A DNA stretch of 64,000 bases, taken from assembly GCA_026129465.1 (NCBI GenBank), contig JAHCIA010000001.1:319964-383963 (forward strand). The letters run 5' to 3'. The notes under the pieces were generated by a model. It saw only the letters and a program-made list of their open reading frames with translations, made no database searches and was not told the DNA's origin. Of the stretch, positions 17,075 to 25,231 are shown one piece after another (within the stretch, counting starts at the first letter, position 1; each line of letters begins with the position of its first letter). This DNA is from Flavobacteriales bacterium (lineage in GTDB: Bacteria; Bacteroidota; Bacteroidia; Flavobacteriales_F; PHOS-HE28). Made by a program: the position numbers and the translations under genes.

Positions 17075-18241
17075 ATGGAAGACCGCTACGAGACCGCTTG
17101 GCGCACCATCCTGATGGCCCTGGGCATGACGCTCGCGTTGATGTCCTTTGGGCAGGGCAAGTTCACCATCAACGGAAGGCTCAAAGCCGAAGGCGGTGAC
17201 CTGAGCGGCGCACGCGCCGTGGTGTACAAGAATGGCGAGAAGGAGCGCACCATCACGAGCAACCTGAGCAAGTTCAGCATGGAGCTTGACCTGGATGCCA
17301 ACTACGTCATCTCCTTCGAGAAGGAAGGCTATGTGACCAAGAAGCTCTCCTTCAACACCAAGGTGCCTGCGGACGCGCGCGGTGGCAGCTTCACGCCATT
17401 CGACTACGCGGTATCGCTCTTCAAGCAATATGACGACATCAACATCGTGGTCTTCAACCAGCCGGTGGGTGTGATCCGCTACGACCCGGGAACCGCCGAC
17501 TTCGATTACGACACCGACTACACCAAGTCCATCCAATCGCAGTTGCAGAAGGTGATGGCCGAAGTGGACAAACGGCAGAAGGAAGAGTCCAGGACCGCGG
17601 TGCAGGACGCCAAGCAGAAGGCCGCCGAAGAGAAGGCCCGCGCCAAGGCGGAAGCCGAGGAGCGCAAACAGGCCGAAGCCGCGTTGAAGGAGGAGCAGCG
17701 CCGCGAAGCTGAAGCGCGCAAGGCCGAAGAAGAGAGACGTCGTGCAGAAGCGGCCCGCCTGGCCCAGCAGGAGGCACCGCCAGCACCCCGACCGATCGAG
17801 GAACCGGAGCCAGCACCCATTGCCGAGGTGGCACCGCCCGCACCGAAACCCGTATCTGCGCCCAAACCCGCGCCTGTGCGCAGGAATGCCCTGCTCGCCG
17901 AAACACTTGGTGGGGAGGAGGGCCGTCGCGGCATTTCACCGGTCATGGGTGAGGAGGCCTCACGAGTCGCGCCGGCGTTGGCGCATGGCGAATCCGATGA
18001 ACGCCCGGAGGATATCGTCCATATGTCCGAGGTGTTCCGCAATGAGCAACTCATCGTCGAACCGAACAAGGTGATGACCATCGTGGAACTGGAGCGCGAT
18101 GGGCGGCGGGACGAATACCGGAAGGTGATCCACAAGTGGGGCGATACCTTCTACTTCAAGAACGGCAAGGCCTGCTCCGCACAGGTCTACCAGCAGGAGG
18201 CCATGGCCGACCGCATGGTGGCCGCCATGCCCCGGGATTGA
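17075..18241 (+). CDS. Exported coiled-coil protein, short paralogue of the giant repeat protein at the left edge
   Basis: 388 residues. A signal segment (LMALGMTLALMSFGQ) is followed by a carboxypeptidase-regulatory-like domain (residues 30-125: KFTINGRLKAEGGDL, VVYKNGEKERTI, FEKEGYVTKKLSFNTKV), a 60-residue Glu/Lys/Arg/Ala coiled coil (about 165-230), a Pro-rich hinge, and a C-terminal domain (DEYRKVIHKWGDTFYFKNG). Both end domains match those of the first gene, but the ten TPR-like repeats are missing. The role is unknown; the domain architecture suggests an envelope-anchored structural protein. Confidence 0.8.
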   Translation: MEDRYETAWRTILMALGMTLALMSFGQGKFTINGRLKAEGGDLSGARAVVYKNGEKERTITSNLSKFSMELDLDANYVISFEKEGYVTKKLSFNTKVPADARGGSFTPFDYAVSLFKQYDDINIVVFNQPVGVIRYDPGTADFDYDTDYTKSIQSQLQKVMAEVDKRQKEESRTAVQDAKQKAAEEKARAKAEAEERKQAEAALKEEQRREAEARKAEEERRRAEAARLAQQEAPPAPRPIEEPEPAPIAEVAPPAPKPVSAPKPAPVRRNALLAETLGGEEGRRGISPVMGEEASRVAPALAHGESDERPEDIVHMSEVFRNEQLIVEPNKVMTIVELERDGRRDEYRKVIHKWGDTFYFKNGKACSAQVYQQEAMADRMVAAMPRD

Positions 18242-18267
18242 CACGGTCCGACGCCGCCGTGCGGGGC

Positions 18268-18275
18268 TACCTTTC
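18268..18275 (+). promoter_or_regulatory. -7-like element TACCTTTC of vsr
   Basis: One mismatch to TAnnTTTG; it ends 3 nt before the ATG at 18279, implying a leaderless message. Confidence 0.4.
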
Positions 18276-18278
18276 GAC

Positions 18279-18791
18279 ATGGCACCCGCTGTTTATGTCC
18301 GCGACCGCCGTTCACCCAAGCCCAAGGACGAGCGCACCAGTGCGCTCATGAGCCGGATCCGGTCGCGGGATACAGGACCGGAAAGGGTCATGCGACGCCT
18401 CCTGTCCGAAGCCGGTGTGCGCGGCTACCGGTTGCACCACGCGGGCACCGAAGGCCGGCCTGACATCGCTTTTCCCGGTCGGCGTGTGGCGGTCTTCATC
18501 CATGGTTGCTTCTGGCATGTATGCCCGCATTGCAAGCGTTACGCGCCGAAGAACAACGCGCGATTCTGGTCGGAGAAGCTGGAACGCAACCGGCTTCGCG
18601 ACCAACGCAAGACCAATTGTTTGCGTGTTGCCGGCTGGCGGGTGGTGACCATCTGGGAATGCCGGCTCAAAAGTTACCCGGCGGCACAGGTGGGCCGGGT
18701 GCTTCAGGCCTTGTCACGGGCCGAGTCCGACCGACGACCGAAGAGCCGTGCGAAGAAGCGCTTCTCGAATGTCCAGAAGAAGCGGAACTGA
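18279..18791 (+). CDS. vsr: Very short patch repair endonuclease (Vsr)
   Basis: 170 residues. T:G mismatch endonuclease that nicks next to deaminated 5-methylcytosine. Family motifs: MSRIRSRDTGPE, RPDIAFPGRRVAVFIHGCFWH with the catalytic Asp (RPDI) and the two His (IHG, FWH), HCKRYAPKNNARFW and WRVVTIWECRL. No cytosine methyltransferase or restriction gene lies next to it, which is unusual for vsr. The C-terminus is longer and more basic than usual (KSRAKKRFSNVQKKRN); this extension overlaps the convergent DUF6787 gene by 88 bp. Confidence 0.9.
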   Translation: MAPAVYVRDRRSPKPKDERTSALMSRIRSRDTGPERVMRRLLSEAGVRGYRLHHAGTEGRPDIAFPGRRVAVFIHGCFWHVCPHCKRYAPKNNARFWSEKLERNRLRDQRKTNCLRVAGWRVVTIWECRLKSYPAAQVGRVLQALSRAESDRRPKSRAKKRFSNVQKKRN

Positions 18792-19048
18792 CCGAAGATC
18801 GCCCCGTAGATCAGCAGGATGACGTTGTAGACGGGCAGGATGAGGACGTAGTAGAGCACCGTGAACAATACGGGCTGCTCGCCCTCGCCGGCAAAGAAGG
18901 TCACCACCGGCCGCTTCAGGAACATCACGGTGAAGCCCGTGCAGGCGAACACGAGCAGGATGATGAACACCTGCGCTGTGCCCACACCCCAGCGATCGCG
19001 CAAGCGCCCAACCCAACGCGGGCCATTTGTGTCGTTCTTCCGGTGCAT
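18704..19048 (-). CDS. DUF6787-like small membrane protein
   Basis: 114 residues from ATG 19048. Two hydrophobic spans (VFIILLVFACTGFTVMFL and LFTVLYYVLILPVYNVILLI) are separated by a short polar loop; LRDRWGV before the first span and GAIFGQFRFFWTFEKRF after the second match the DUF6787 family of Bacteroidota as I remember it. Function unknown. It overlaps the 3' end of vsr, tail to tail, by 88 bp, and the overlap encodes its conserved C-terminus. Confidence 0.75.
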   Translation of the reverse strand: MHRKNDTNGPRWVGRLRDRWGVGTAQVFIILLVFACTGFTVMFLKRPVVTFFAGEGEQPVLFTVLYYVLILPVYNVILLIYGAIFGQFRFFWTFEKRFFARLFGRRSDSARDKA

Positions 19049-19096
19049 GTTCCGCTGGTCCTCTTCAGGCCAAACCCCACCCACCCCCAAACAGCG

Positions 19097-20203
19097 TCAA
19101 TCCTTCCACTCCGCGATGAACAGGTTCGTGTCCCGTGAACCGGGCTTGTTGTTGCGGTTGCTGCTGAAGACAAGGTGTTTCCCATCGCCGCTGAAGACCG
19201 GGAAGGCGTCGAAAGTGTCGCCAAAGCTGATCTGCTCCAATCCGCTCCCGTCGATATTGACCATGAAGAGCGTGAAGGGGAAACCGCGCTGGCTCTTATG
19301 GTTGCTTGCGAAGATGATCTTCTCACCCTTGGGGTGCCAGTATGGGGCCCAGTTGGCCTGGCCCAGATCGGTGATGCGGCGGGCATCGCTTCCATCGGCG
19401 TTGGCCACATACAGCTCCATGTTGGTGGGCATCACCAGGCCCTGTTGGAGCAACTCCTGGTACTCGCCCAACTCCTCAGGTGTCTTGGGCCGTGAAGCAC
19501 GCCACACCAGCTTGCTGCCATCGGGGCTGAAGAAGGCGCCACCATCATAGCCGGGTTCGTTCGTCACGCGGCGCACGTCACTGCCGTCAATGGCCATGGT
19601 ATAGAGATCCAGGTCGCCATCGCGCATGCTGGTGAACACGATGCGGTCGCCCTTTGGCGAAACGGTGGCCTCCGCATCATAGCCGGGTGTGTCGGTGAGT
19701 TGCTTCACGATGTTGCCTTCCAGGTCGCTTACATAGATGTCGAAGCTCTCGTAGATGGGCCACACGTATTTGCCATCGGCACGGCGTTCCGGCTTGGCGG
19801 GACATGTAGCAGCGGCCTCGTGCGTGCTGGCGAATAGGATGGTGCGATCGCCCGGCATGAAATAGCTGCAGGTGGTGCGCCCGCCGTGGATGCTCACCCG
19901 CTGCGGGGGGACGCCCATGAGGTCGTTCTCAAAGGGGCTGAAATGGAAGATCTGGTCGCATTCGTCGCCCCATTCGGGTACGGTGGCCTGGAACACGAGA
20001 CGGCGGCCATCGAAGCTCCAATAAGCCTCGGCGATGTCGCCGCCATTGCTCAGTTGGCGCAGGCTTTTGAAGTGTTTCTCATCGGGATGGATGAGTGCCC
20101 TGCCGGCAGGCTCCTCTTGCTGCGCCTGGCTTTCGCCTGATGGGGTACCACAAGTGGTAAGGATGAGGCTGAGAAGGATCGTGCTTTCACTGGCTCGTCG
20201 CAT
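19097..20203 (-). CDS. WD40/TolB-like beta-propeller lipoprotein
   Basis: 368 residues. The N-terminus has a lipobox-like LILTTC at residue 18, so a lipoprotein is likely. From residue 45 on, PD40-type blades repeat: AYWSFDGRRLVFQA, TVSPKGDRIVFTSMRDGDLDLY, AFFSPDGSKLVWRASR, PYWHPKGEKIIFASN and PVFSGDGKHLVFSSNR. This is the TolB-like fold, used for protein-protein contacts at the cell envelope. No peptidase domain follows, unlike in the S9 peptidases that share these blades. A TACCTTCG element lies 32 nt upstream. Confidence 0.85.
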   Translation of the reverse strand: MRRASESTILLSLILTTCGTPSGESQAQQEEPAGRALIHPDEKHFKSLRQLSNGGDIAEAYWSFDGRRLVFQATVPEWGDECDQIFHFSPFENDLMGVPPQRVSIHGGRTTCSYFMPGDRTILFASTHEAAATCPAKPERRADGKYVWPIYESFDIYVSDLEGNIVKQLTDTPGYDAEATVSPKGDRIVFTSMRDGDLDLYTMAIDGSDVRRVTNEPGYDGGAFFSPDGSKLVWRASRPKTPEELGEYQELLQQGLVMPTNMELYVANADGSDARRITDLGQANWAPYWHPKGEKIIFASNHKSQRGFPFTLFMVNIDGSGLEQISFGDTFDAFPVFSGDGKHLVFSSNRNNKPGSRDTNLFIAEWKD

Positions 20204-20235
20204 GGTTTCCTGCCCCGCTTCTTCACGCGGGGCCG

Positions 20236-20243
20236 CGAAGGTA
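20236..20243 (-). promoter_or_regulatory. -7-like element TACCTTCG
   Basis: Identical to the element before osmC at 59642-59649; 32 nt upstream of the ATG at 20203. Confidence 0.35.
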
Positions 20244-20304
20244 TCCCTTCACTTTCGGAGGAATGTCACTGAAGATCCACAGGACGGATATCTAACTTCC
20301 ACGC

Positions 20305-21381
20305 ATGCCGATCGACGAAAAAGTCGTCCGTGGCCGGGGCGCAATGGGGGAGGTGGAGAACCGCTTCCTGCGCGTCCAGCGTGGCATTGTGCATCCAGAA
20401 GGTGTGGATGGACCCGACCCGGACGATCCGGCGGATGCCCCCACCATTTACCGCGATGAGTGGCCGCGCAGCATCCTCAACAAGGTCGAAAGCGCCGATC
20501 TGCCCTTCCGTTGGAGCCTGAATCCCTACCAGGGTTGCGAGCACGGTTGCAGCTACTGCTACGCGCGGCCCACGCATGAGTATTGGGGCCTTGGAGCGGG
20601 TCTGGATTTCGAGCGCGTGGTGCTGGTGAAGCGTGATGCGGCCGCCCTGCTGGTGAAGGCCTTGCGATCACCGGGCTGGAAGGCCGAGCCCATCATGCTT
20701 TCCGGCGCCACCGACCCCTACCAGCCCGTGGAGCGGAGGGAACGCATCACGCGTTCCTTGTTGCAGGTGATGCACGACCACGGCCAGCCGGTGTCGGTGA
20801 TCACCAAGAACGGCCTCATCCTGCGCGATCTGGATCTGCTTGCGCCCATGGCCGCCTTGAGACAGGCCCAAGTGGCCATCAGCATCACATCATTGAATGA
20901 GGACCTGCGGCGTGCCATGGAGCCACGCACCGCCAGCGCCAGGGTGCGCTTGAAGGCCATCGCGAAACTGTCCTCCGCAGGCGTTCCGGTGCATGCCATG
21001 ATCGCTCCGGTGATCCCCGGTCTCAATGACCAGGAGATCCCCGCACTGCTGGAAGCCGCTGCCCAGGCCGGTGCCCGGTCGGCCAGCTACATCCTGTTGC
21101 GCACCAATGGGCCGGTGCATGAGGTGTTCACGCGCTGGCTGCGCACCCACTTCCCGCTTCGGGCCGCCAAGGTGGAGCATCTTACCGCGGAGACCCATGG
21201 CGGTTCCATGAGCGACCACCGCAGCGGGAGGCGCTTCAAAGGTGAAGGCCCTGTGGCCCAGCAGATCGGCGCTTTGTTCAAGCTCATGCATGGCCGTCAC
21301 CTTCATGGGCGCAGTGCACCGCCCTTGGACAGCAGCGGCTTCCGCAGGCCCGCGCAGGGGCAGTTGGACCTGTTCCAGTGA
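20305..21381 (+). CDS. PA0069-type radical SAM protein
   Basis: 358 residues. The radical SAM CxxxCxxC cluster site is CEHGCSYC (Cys78, Cys82, Cys85) inside NPYQGCEHGCSYCYARPTHEY, the hallmark of the SplB-like PA0069/Rv2578c family. Downstream: MLSGATDPYQPVERR, VSVITKNGLILRDLDLL and APVIPGLNDQEIPALLEAA, typical of the TIM barrel. The reaction is not known for this family; spore photoproduct lyase is the nearest characterised relative, and that function should not be assumed. It is monocistronic. Confidence 0.9.
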   Translation: MPIDEKVVRGRGAMGEVENRFLRVQRGIVHPEGVDGPDPDDPADAPTIYRDEWPRSILNKVESADLPFRWSLNPYQGCEHGCSYCYARPTHEYWGLGAGLDFERVVLVKRDAAALLVKALRSPGWKAEPIMLSGATDPYQPVERRERITRSLLQVMHDHGQPVSVITKNGLILRDLDLLAPMAALRQAQVAISITSLNEDLRRAMEPRTASARVRLKAIAKLSSAGVPVHAMIAPVIPGLNDQEIPALLEAAAQAGARSASYILLRTNGPVHEVFTRWLRTHFPLRAAKVEHLTAETHGGSMSDHRSGRRFKGEGPVAQQIGALFKLMHGRHLHGRSAPPLDSSGFRRPAQGQLDLFQ

Positions 21382-21520
21382 GTGCGGACGACTCCTGGGG
21401 TGATGCCGATCATGGCGATCGTGGATATTTCACCTTGACCTTTGGTCGACTTCCGAGGTAATTTCGTCGTCCGTTTCCACTCGCTGGTGTGTGGAATGGA
21501 CCAATTCGAAGGGCAGTTCA

Positions 21521-24500
21521 ATGATCCACATCCCCACTTTCGTGTCGCGATTGCTCCGCTTGATGCCGTCGGCAGCGTTTCTCTTGACAGGGCCTACAGA
21601 TGGAGCACAGGCGCAGATCGTACCCCCCAATTTCGCCGATGCCCTGGTCATGGGCGGTTGGAACGAACCCGTTGGGGCCACTTGGGACGCGAATGGCCGG
21701 ATGTACGTGTGGGAAAAGCGCGGCATGGTGTGGATCGTGGACGGTGGCGTCAAGCTGCCGAATCCGCTGGTGAACATCAGCGAGGAGGTGGGCAACTGGC
21801 GCGACCATGGTCTGTTGGGGTTCGCGTTGGACCCGAACTTCCTGGCGAACGGGAGGGTGTACCTGCTGTATCTGGTGGATCGGCACCACTTGAAGTTCCA
21901 CGGTACACCGAACTACAACCCCAATACGAACCACTACTACCAGGCCTCCGTCATGCGCATCACGCGCTACACGGCCAATGGTCCATCGTTCAACTCGGTC
22001 GACCCCGCCAGTCGTTTTGTTCTGGTGGGTGCAACGCCGCAGACCGGCGCACCCAACCTGCACGAATCCCACAGTACGGGGTCCATCGTCTTCGGCGCGG
22101 ATGGTACGCTCATGGCCGCTTTTGGCGATGGTGCGAGCTATGCCAGCACGGATCTGGGCAATGCGGGCGAGACCTATGTGGATTCGGCGCTTGCGGACGG
22201 CATCATCCGACCGCAGGAGAACGTGGGCGCTTTTCGGTCACAGATGGTGAACTGTCTCAATGGCAAGGTGATCCGCATCGATCCGGTGACCGGCCATGGC
22301 ATACCGAGCAACCCCTGGTACGACCCCGCTGAGCCCAATGCCACGCGTTCCAAGGTCTGGGCGCTTGGGCTGCGCAACCCGTTCCGCATGACGATCGACC
22401 GGAGCCAAGGCAGCAACGATCCATCCGCCGGGCGCCCCGGGACCCTATACATCGGTGATGTAGGCTGGAATGTGTGGGAAGACCTGAACGTATGCTACGA
22501 AGGGGGTATGAATTTCGGCTGGCCCCTGTACGAGGGCATGACACAGCACAACAACTACATGGGTGCGAGCATCATGAACCTGGATGCGCCGAACCCGCTC
22601 TATGACGGGGTCTCCTGCACCCAATCACATTTCATGTTCAAGGACCTGCTTAAGCAGGACACCCCCATCCACCTCAACGGGCACCCCAATCCGTGCAACC
22701 CTTCGGTGCAGATCCCCAACTCCATCCCGAAATTCTTCCACGCGCGTCCGGCCATCGACTGGCGCCATGGCAACCAATCGCGTTGTGCTGGATTCCTGGG
22801 CAGCACAGCAGTGACCTGGGACTTGGACGCTGCTGATTCCCCCGTGCCGGGTCCGCGTTTCGGGGGCAACGCCGCCATCGGTGGGCCGAAGATGGCCGGG
22901 CAGAATTTTCCATTGGGTTACCAGAACAGCAGCTTCCACGGTGATTACCCAGGCGGATGGATACGCCGCTTTGTTTTCGACGCCCAGGACAAACCTGTAA
23001 GCGTACACAACTTCGCCACCAACCTGGGTGCCATCGTTTGGATCGGGGAGGGACCTGATGGTTGCCTCTGGTACATCAAGTACAACAACAGCGAACTGCG
23101 CCGCATCTGTTACACCCTGGCGGTGAACCTGCCGCCTGTGGCCGTGGCCACGCAGAATGAGCAGTACGGGCCGGGGCCGCTCACGGTGCAGTTCTCCAGT
23201 GCGGGCAGCCTCGATCCGGAGAACGGACCGATAACCTTTCATTGGGACTTCGGCGACGGGCAGCAGAGCACGGCACCGAACCCCCAGCACACCTACACCG
23301 CGCCGCCGGGTGTACCCACCACCTACCAGGTTGTGCTTACCGTGAAGGATGACCAGAACCAGCAGGCCACGGCCAACCTGATCGTCTCGCTGAACAATAC
23401 TCCGCCACAGGTGGAGATCATCAGCTTCGAGAACGGCAGCACTTATCCCCTGGGTGTCGATACCGTGTACCAGCTGGTGGCGAATGTGACTGACTTGGAG
23501 CATGGTCCTGCGCAACTTTCCTATGCCTGGCGAACCACCCTGCACCACAACACCCATATGCACCCGGAGGCCATCGACAACAATCCGGTGACCAGCACCA
23601 TGATCAGCGGCGTGGGCTGCGACGGCGAGAGCTACAGCTACAACATCACCTTGACCGTTACGGACGCCGGAGGGCTGGCGACCACGGTGGACCACTGGCT
23701 TTTCCCGCGCTGCTCGGCCATTGCGCCTACCGCGGTCATCCTCACCAATACGAATGCAGGCCCGGGTCCGCTGCAGGTCCAGTTCGATGGCACCAACTCC
23801 TACGACCCCGGCTACATCGCGGCCTACCATTGGGACTTCAACGACGGCACCTTCAGCACCGATCCCGCGCCATTGAAGGTCTTCACCGAGAGCGGAGACC
23901 ATGTGGTGGTGCTTACCGTGACGGATGATGATGGGCTCACCGATCAGGCCACGCGTGTGATCACCGTGGTGACGCCCGGACCAGCCGAGTGTGTGGGCGC
24001 TTTGGGCAGTCTGCTCGCCCAAAGGTGGACCGGCATCGGCGGCACCAACGTGAGCGACCTGCTCAACCACCCGAACTACCCCAACAACCCGAACACGACC
24101 TTCTACCCGACCAGTTTCCAGGGGCAGGTGAACATCGCCGACAACTACGGCACGCGTGTGCGGGGCTACATCATTCCACCCACCACCGGGCTGTACACCT
24201 TCACGGTCACCAGTGATGACGCGTCGGTGGTCTACCTCAGCCCCGGTCCCGACCCCCAGTACAAACAACAGATATGCAGTGTGCCGGGTTGGACGAACGA
24301 GACCGAGTACTTCAAGTATCCTTCCCAAGTGAGCGCGCCTGTCATGTTGCAGGCGGGCGCCTATTATTATGTGGAGATGATCCACAAGGAAGGCAGCGGC
24401 GGTGACCACTGGGCCCTGCGCTGGCAGACACCCACCAACTCGAACCGCGTGATCATTCCGGGTTCCGCGCTCGGACGCTGGCAGGATTGCGGCCCGGGCG

Positions 24501-25225
24501 TGAAGTTGCGTGCCGCGCTGCAGGGGCCATGGGATCCCAGCGTGAACCTGATGAAGGACGGCATGCGCCAGCAAGGGCTTGTGCCCCTGGCCGAACCCTA
24601 TGCCGCGCTCGGCTTCGGCAATGCCGGTGGGGAAACCACCACACCACAACGGCTCGCCGTTTCGGGCAAGAATGCCGTGGTGGACTGGGTGTTGGTGGAG
24701 ATCCGCAACAAGAACACGCCCACCACCGTGCTGGCCCGCAAGAGCTGCCTGCTGGAGCGCGATGGCGATGTGGTGGATGTGCAAGGCAAGTCGCGGTTGG
24801 AGTTCGGTTTGCCACAGGGCGAGTACCTCGTTTCGATCCGCCATCGCAACCACATGGGCGCCATGGCGCAATGGCCGGTGATGCTCTCGCCGCAGGCCGG
24901 CTTTGTGGACCTTACCATGCCGAGCACCGCTACGTGGGGCCAACAGGCGCGTGCCCCGCTCAACGGCGGACGCATGGGCCTGTGGAGCGGACATGTGGTG
25001 CGCAACGGCAAGGTGAAGTACACCGGCCAGGACAATGATCGCGATCCGATCCTGGTGCGTATCGGTGGCGTCGTGCCCTCCAACACCGCAGCAGGCTACC
25101 ACGTGGAGGATGTGAACCTGGACGGCCTGGTGAAATACACAGGCGCCGGCAACGATCGCGATCCCATCCTGGTGAATATCGGCGGCACGGTGCCCACCTC
25201 GATCCGTGAAGAGCAACTGCCCTGA
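21521..25225 (+). CDS. Very large secreted PQQ-dehydrogenase-like protein with PKD and PA14 domains and dockerin-like tail
   Basis: 1,234 residues from ATG 21521, where a signal peptide begins (FVSRLLRLMPSAAFLLTG...AQAQ). In order: Gdh/sorbosone-type propeller, about residues 30-520 (GLLGFALDPNFLANGRVY, GLRNPFRMTID, GDVGWNVWEDLNVC); PKD domain, about 540-620 (HWDFGDGQQS); a beta-rich linker; second PKD, about 735-820 (YHWDFNDGTFS); PA14, about 825-985 (GYIIPPTTGLYTFTVTSDDASV); and a C-terminal region ending in two copies of KYTGxxNDRDPILVxIGG, the second preceded by DVNLDG like a dockerin calcium loop. Sugar oxidation or carbohydrate binding at the cell surface is inferred. Confidence 0.88.
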   Translation: MIHIPTFVSRLLRLMPSAAFLLTGPTDGAQAQIVPPNFADALVMGGWNEPVGATWDANGRMYVWEKRGMVWIVDGGVKLPNPLVNISEEVGNWRDHGLLGFALDPNFLANGRVYLLYLVDRHHLKFHGTPNYNPNTNHYYQASVMRITRYTANGPSFNSVDPASRFVLVGATPQTGAPNLHESHSTGSIVFGADGTLMAAFGDGASYASTDLGNAGETYVDSALADGIIRPQENVGAFRSQMVNCLNGKVIRIDPVTGHGIPSNPWYDPAEPNATRSKVWALGLRNPFRMTIDRSQGSNDPSAGRPGTLYIGDVGWNVWEDLNVCYEGGMNFGWPLYEGMTQHNNYMGASIMNLDAPNPLYDGVSCTQSHFMFKDLLKQDTPIHLNGHPNPCNPSVQIPNSIPKFFHARPAIDWRHGNQSRCAGFLGSTAVTWDLDAADSPVPGPRFGGNAAIGGPKMAGQNFPLGYQNSSFHGDYPGGWIRRFVFDAQDKPVSVHNFATNLGAIVWIGEGPDGCLWYIKYNNSELRRICYTLAVNLPPVAVATQNEQYGPGPLTVQFSSAGSLDPENGPITFHWDFGDGQQSTAPNPQHTYTAPPGVPTTYQVVLTVKDDQNQQATANLIVSLNNTPPQVEIISFENGSTYPLGVDTVYQLVANVTDLEHGPAQLSYAWRTTLHHNTHMHPEAIDNNPVTSTMISGVGCDGESYSYNITLTVTDAGGLATTVDHWLFPRCSAIAPTAVILTNTNAGPGPLQVQFDGTNSYDPGYIAAYHWDFNDGTFSTDPAPLKVFTESGDHVVVLTVTDDDGLTDQATRVITVVTPGPAECVGALGSLLAQRWTGIGGTNVSDLLNHPNYPNNPNTTFYPTSFQGQVNIADNYGTRVRGYIIPPTTGLYTFTVTSDDASVVYLSPGPDPQYKQQICSVPGWTNETEYFKYPSQVSAPVMLQAGAYYYVEMIHKEGSGGDHWALRWQTPTNSNRVIIPGSALGRWQDCGPGVKLRAALQGPWDPSVNLMKDGMRQQGLVPLAEPYAALGFGNAGGETTTPQRLAVSGKNAVVDWVLVEIRNKNTPTTVLARKSCLLERDGDVVDVQGKSRLEFGLPQGEYLVSIRHRNHMGAMAQWPVMLSPQAGFVDLTMPSTATWGQQARAPLNGGRMGLWSGHVVRNGKVKYTGQDNDRDPILVRIGGVVPSNTAAGYHVEDVNLDGLVKYTGAGNDRDPILVNIGGTVPTSIREEQLP

Positions 25226-25231
25226 TCGCGA

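Noticed and set aside
22625-25216. An 863-residue open frame on the minus strand.
   Set aside because: It is the antisense of the large PQQ/PKD/PA14 gene. Its composition (long His/Val/Gly-rich runs) and lack of motifs show it is only an artefact of high GC.
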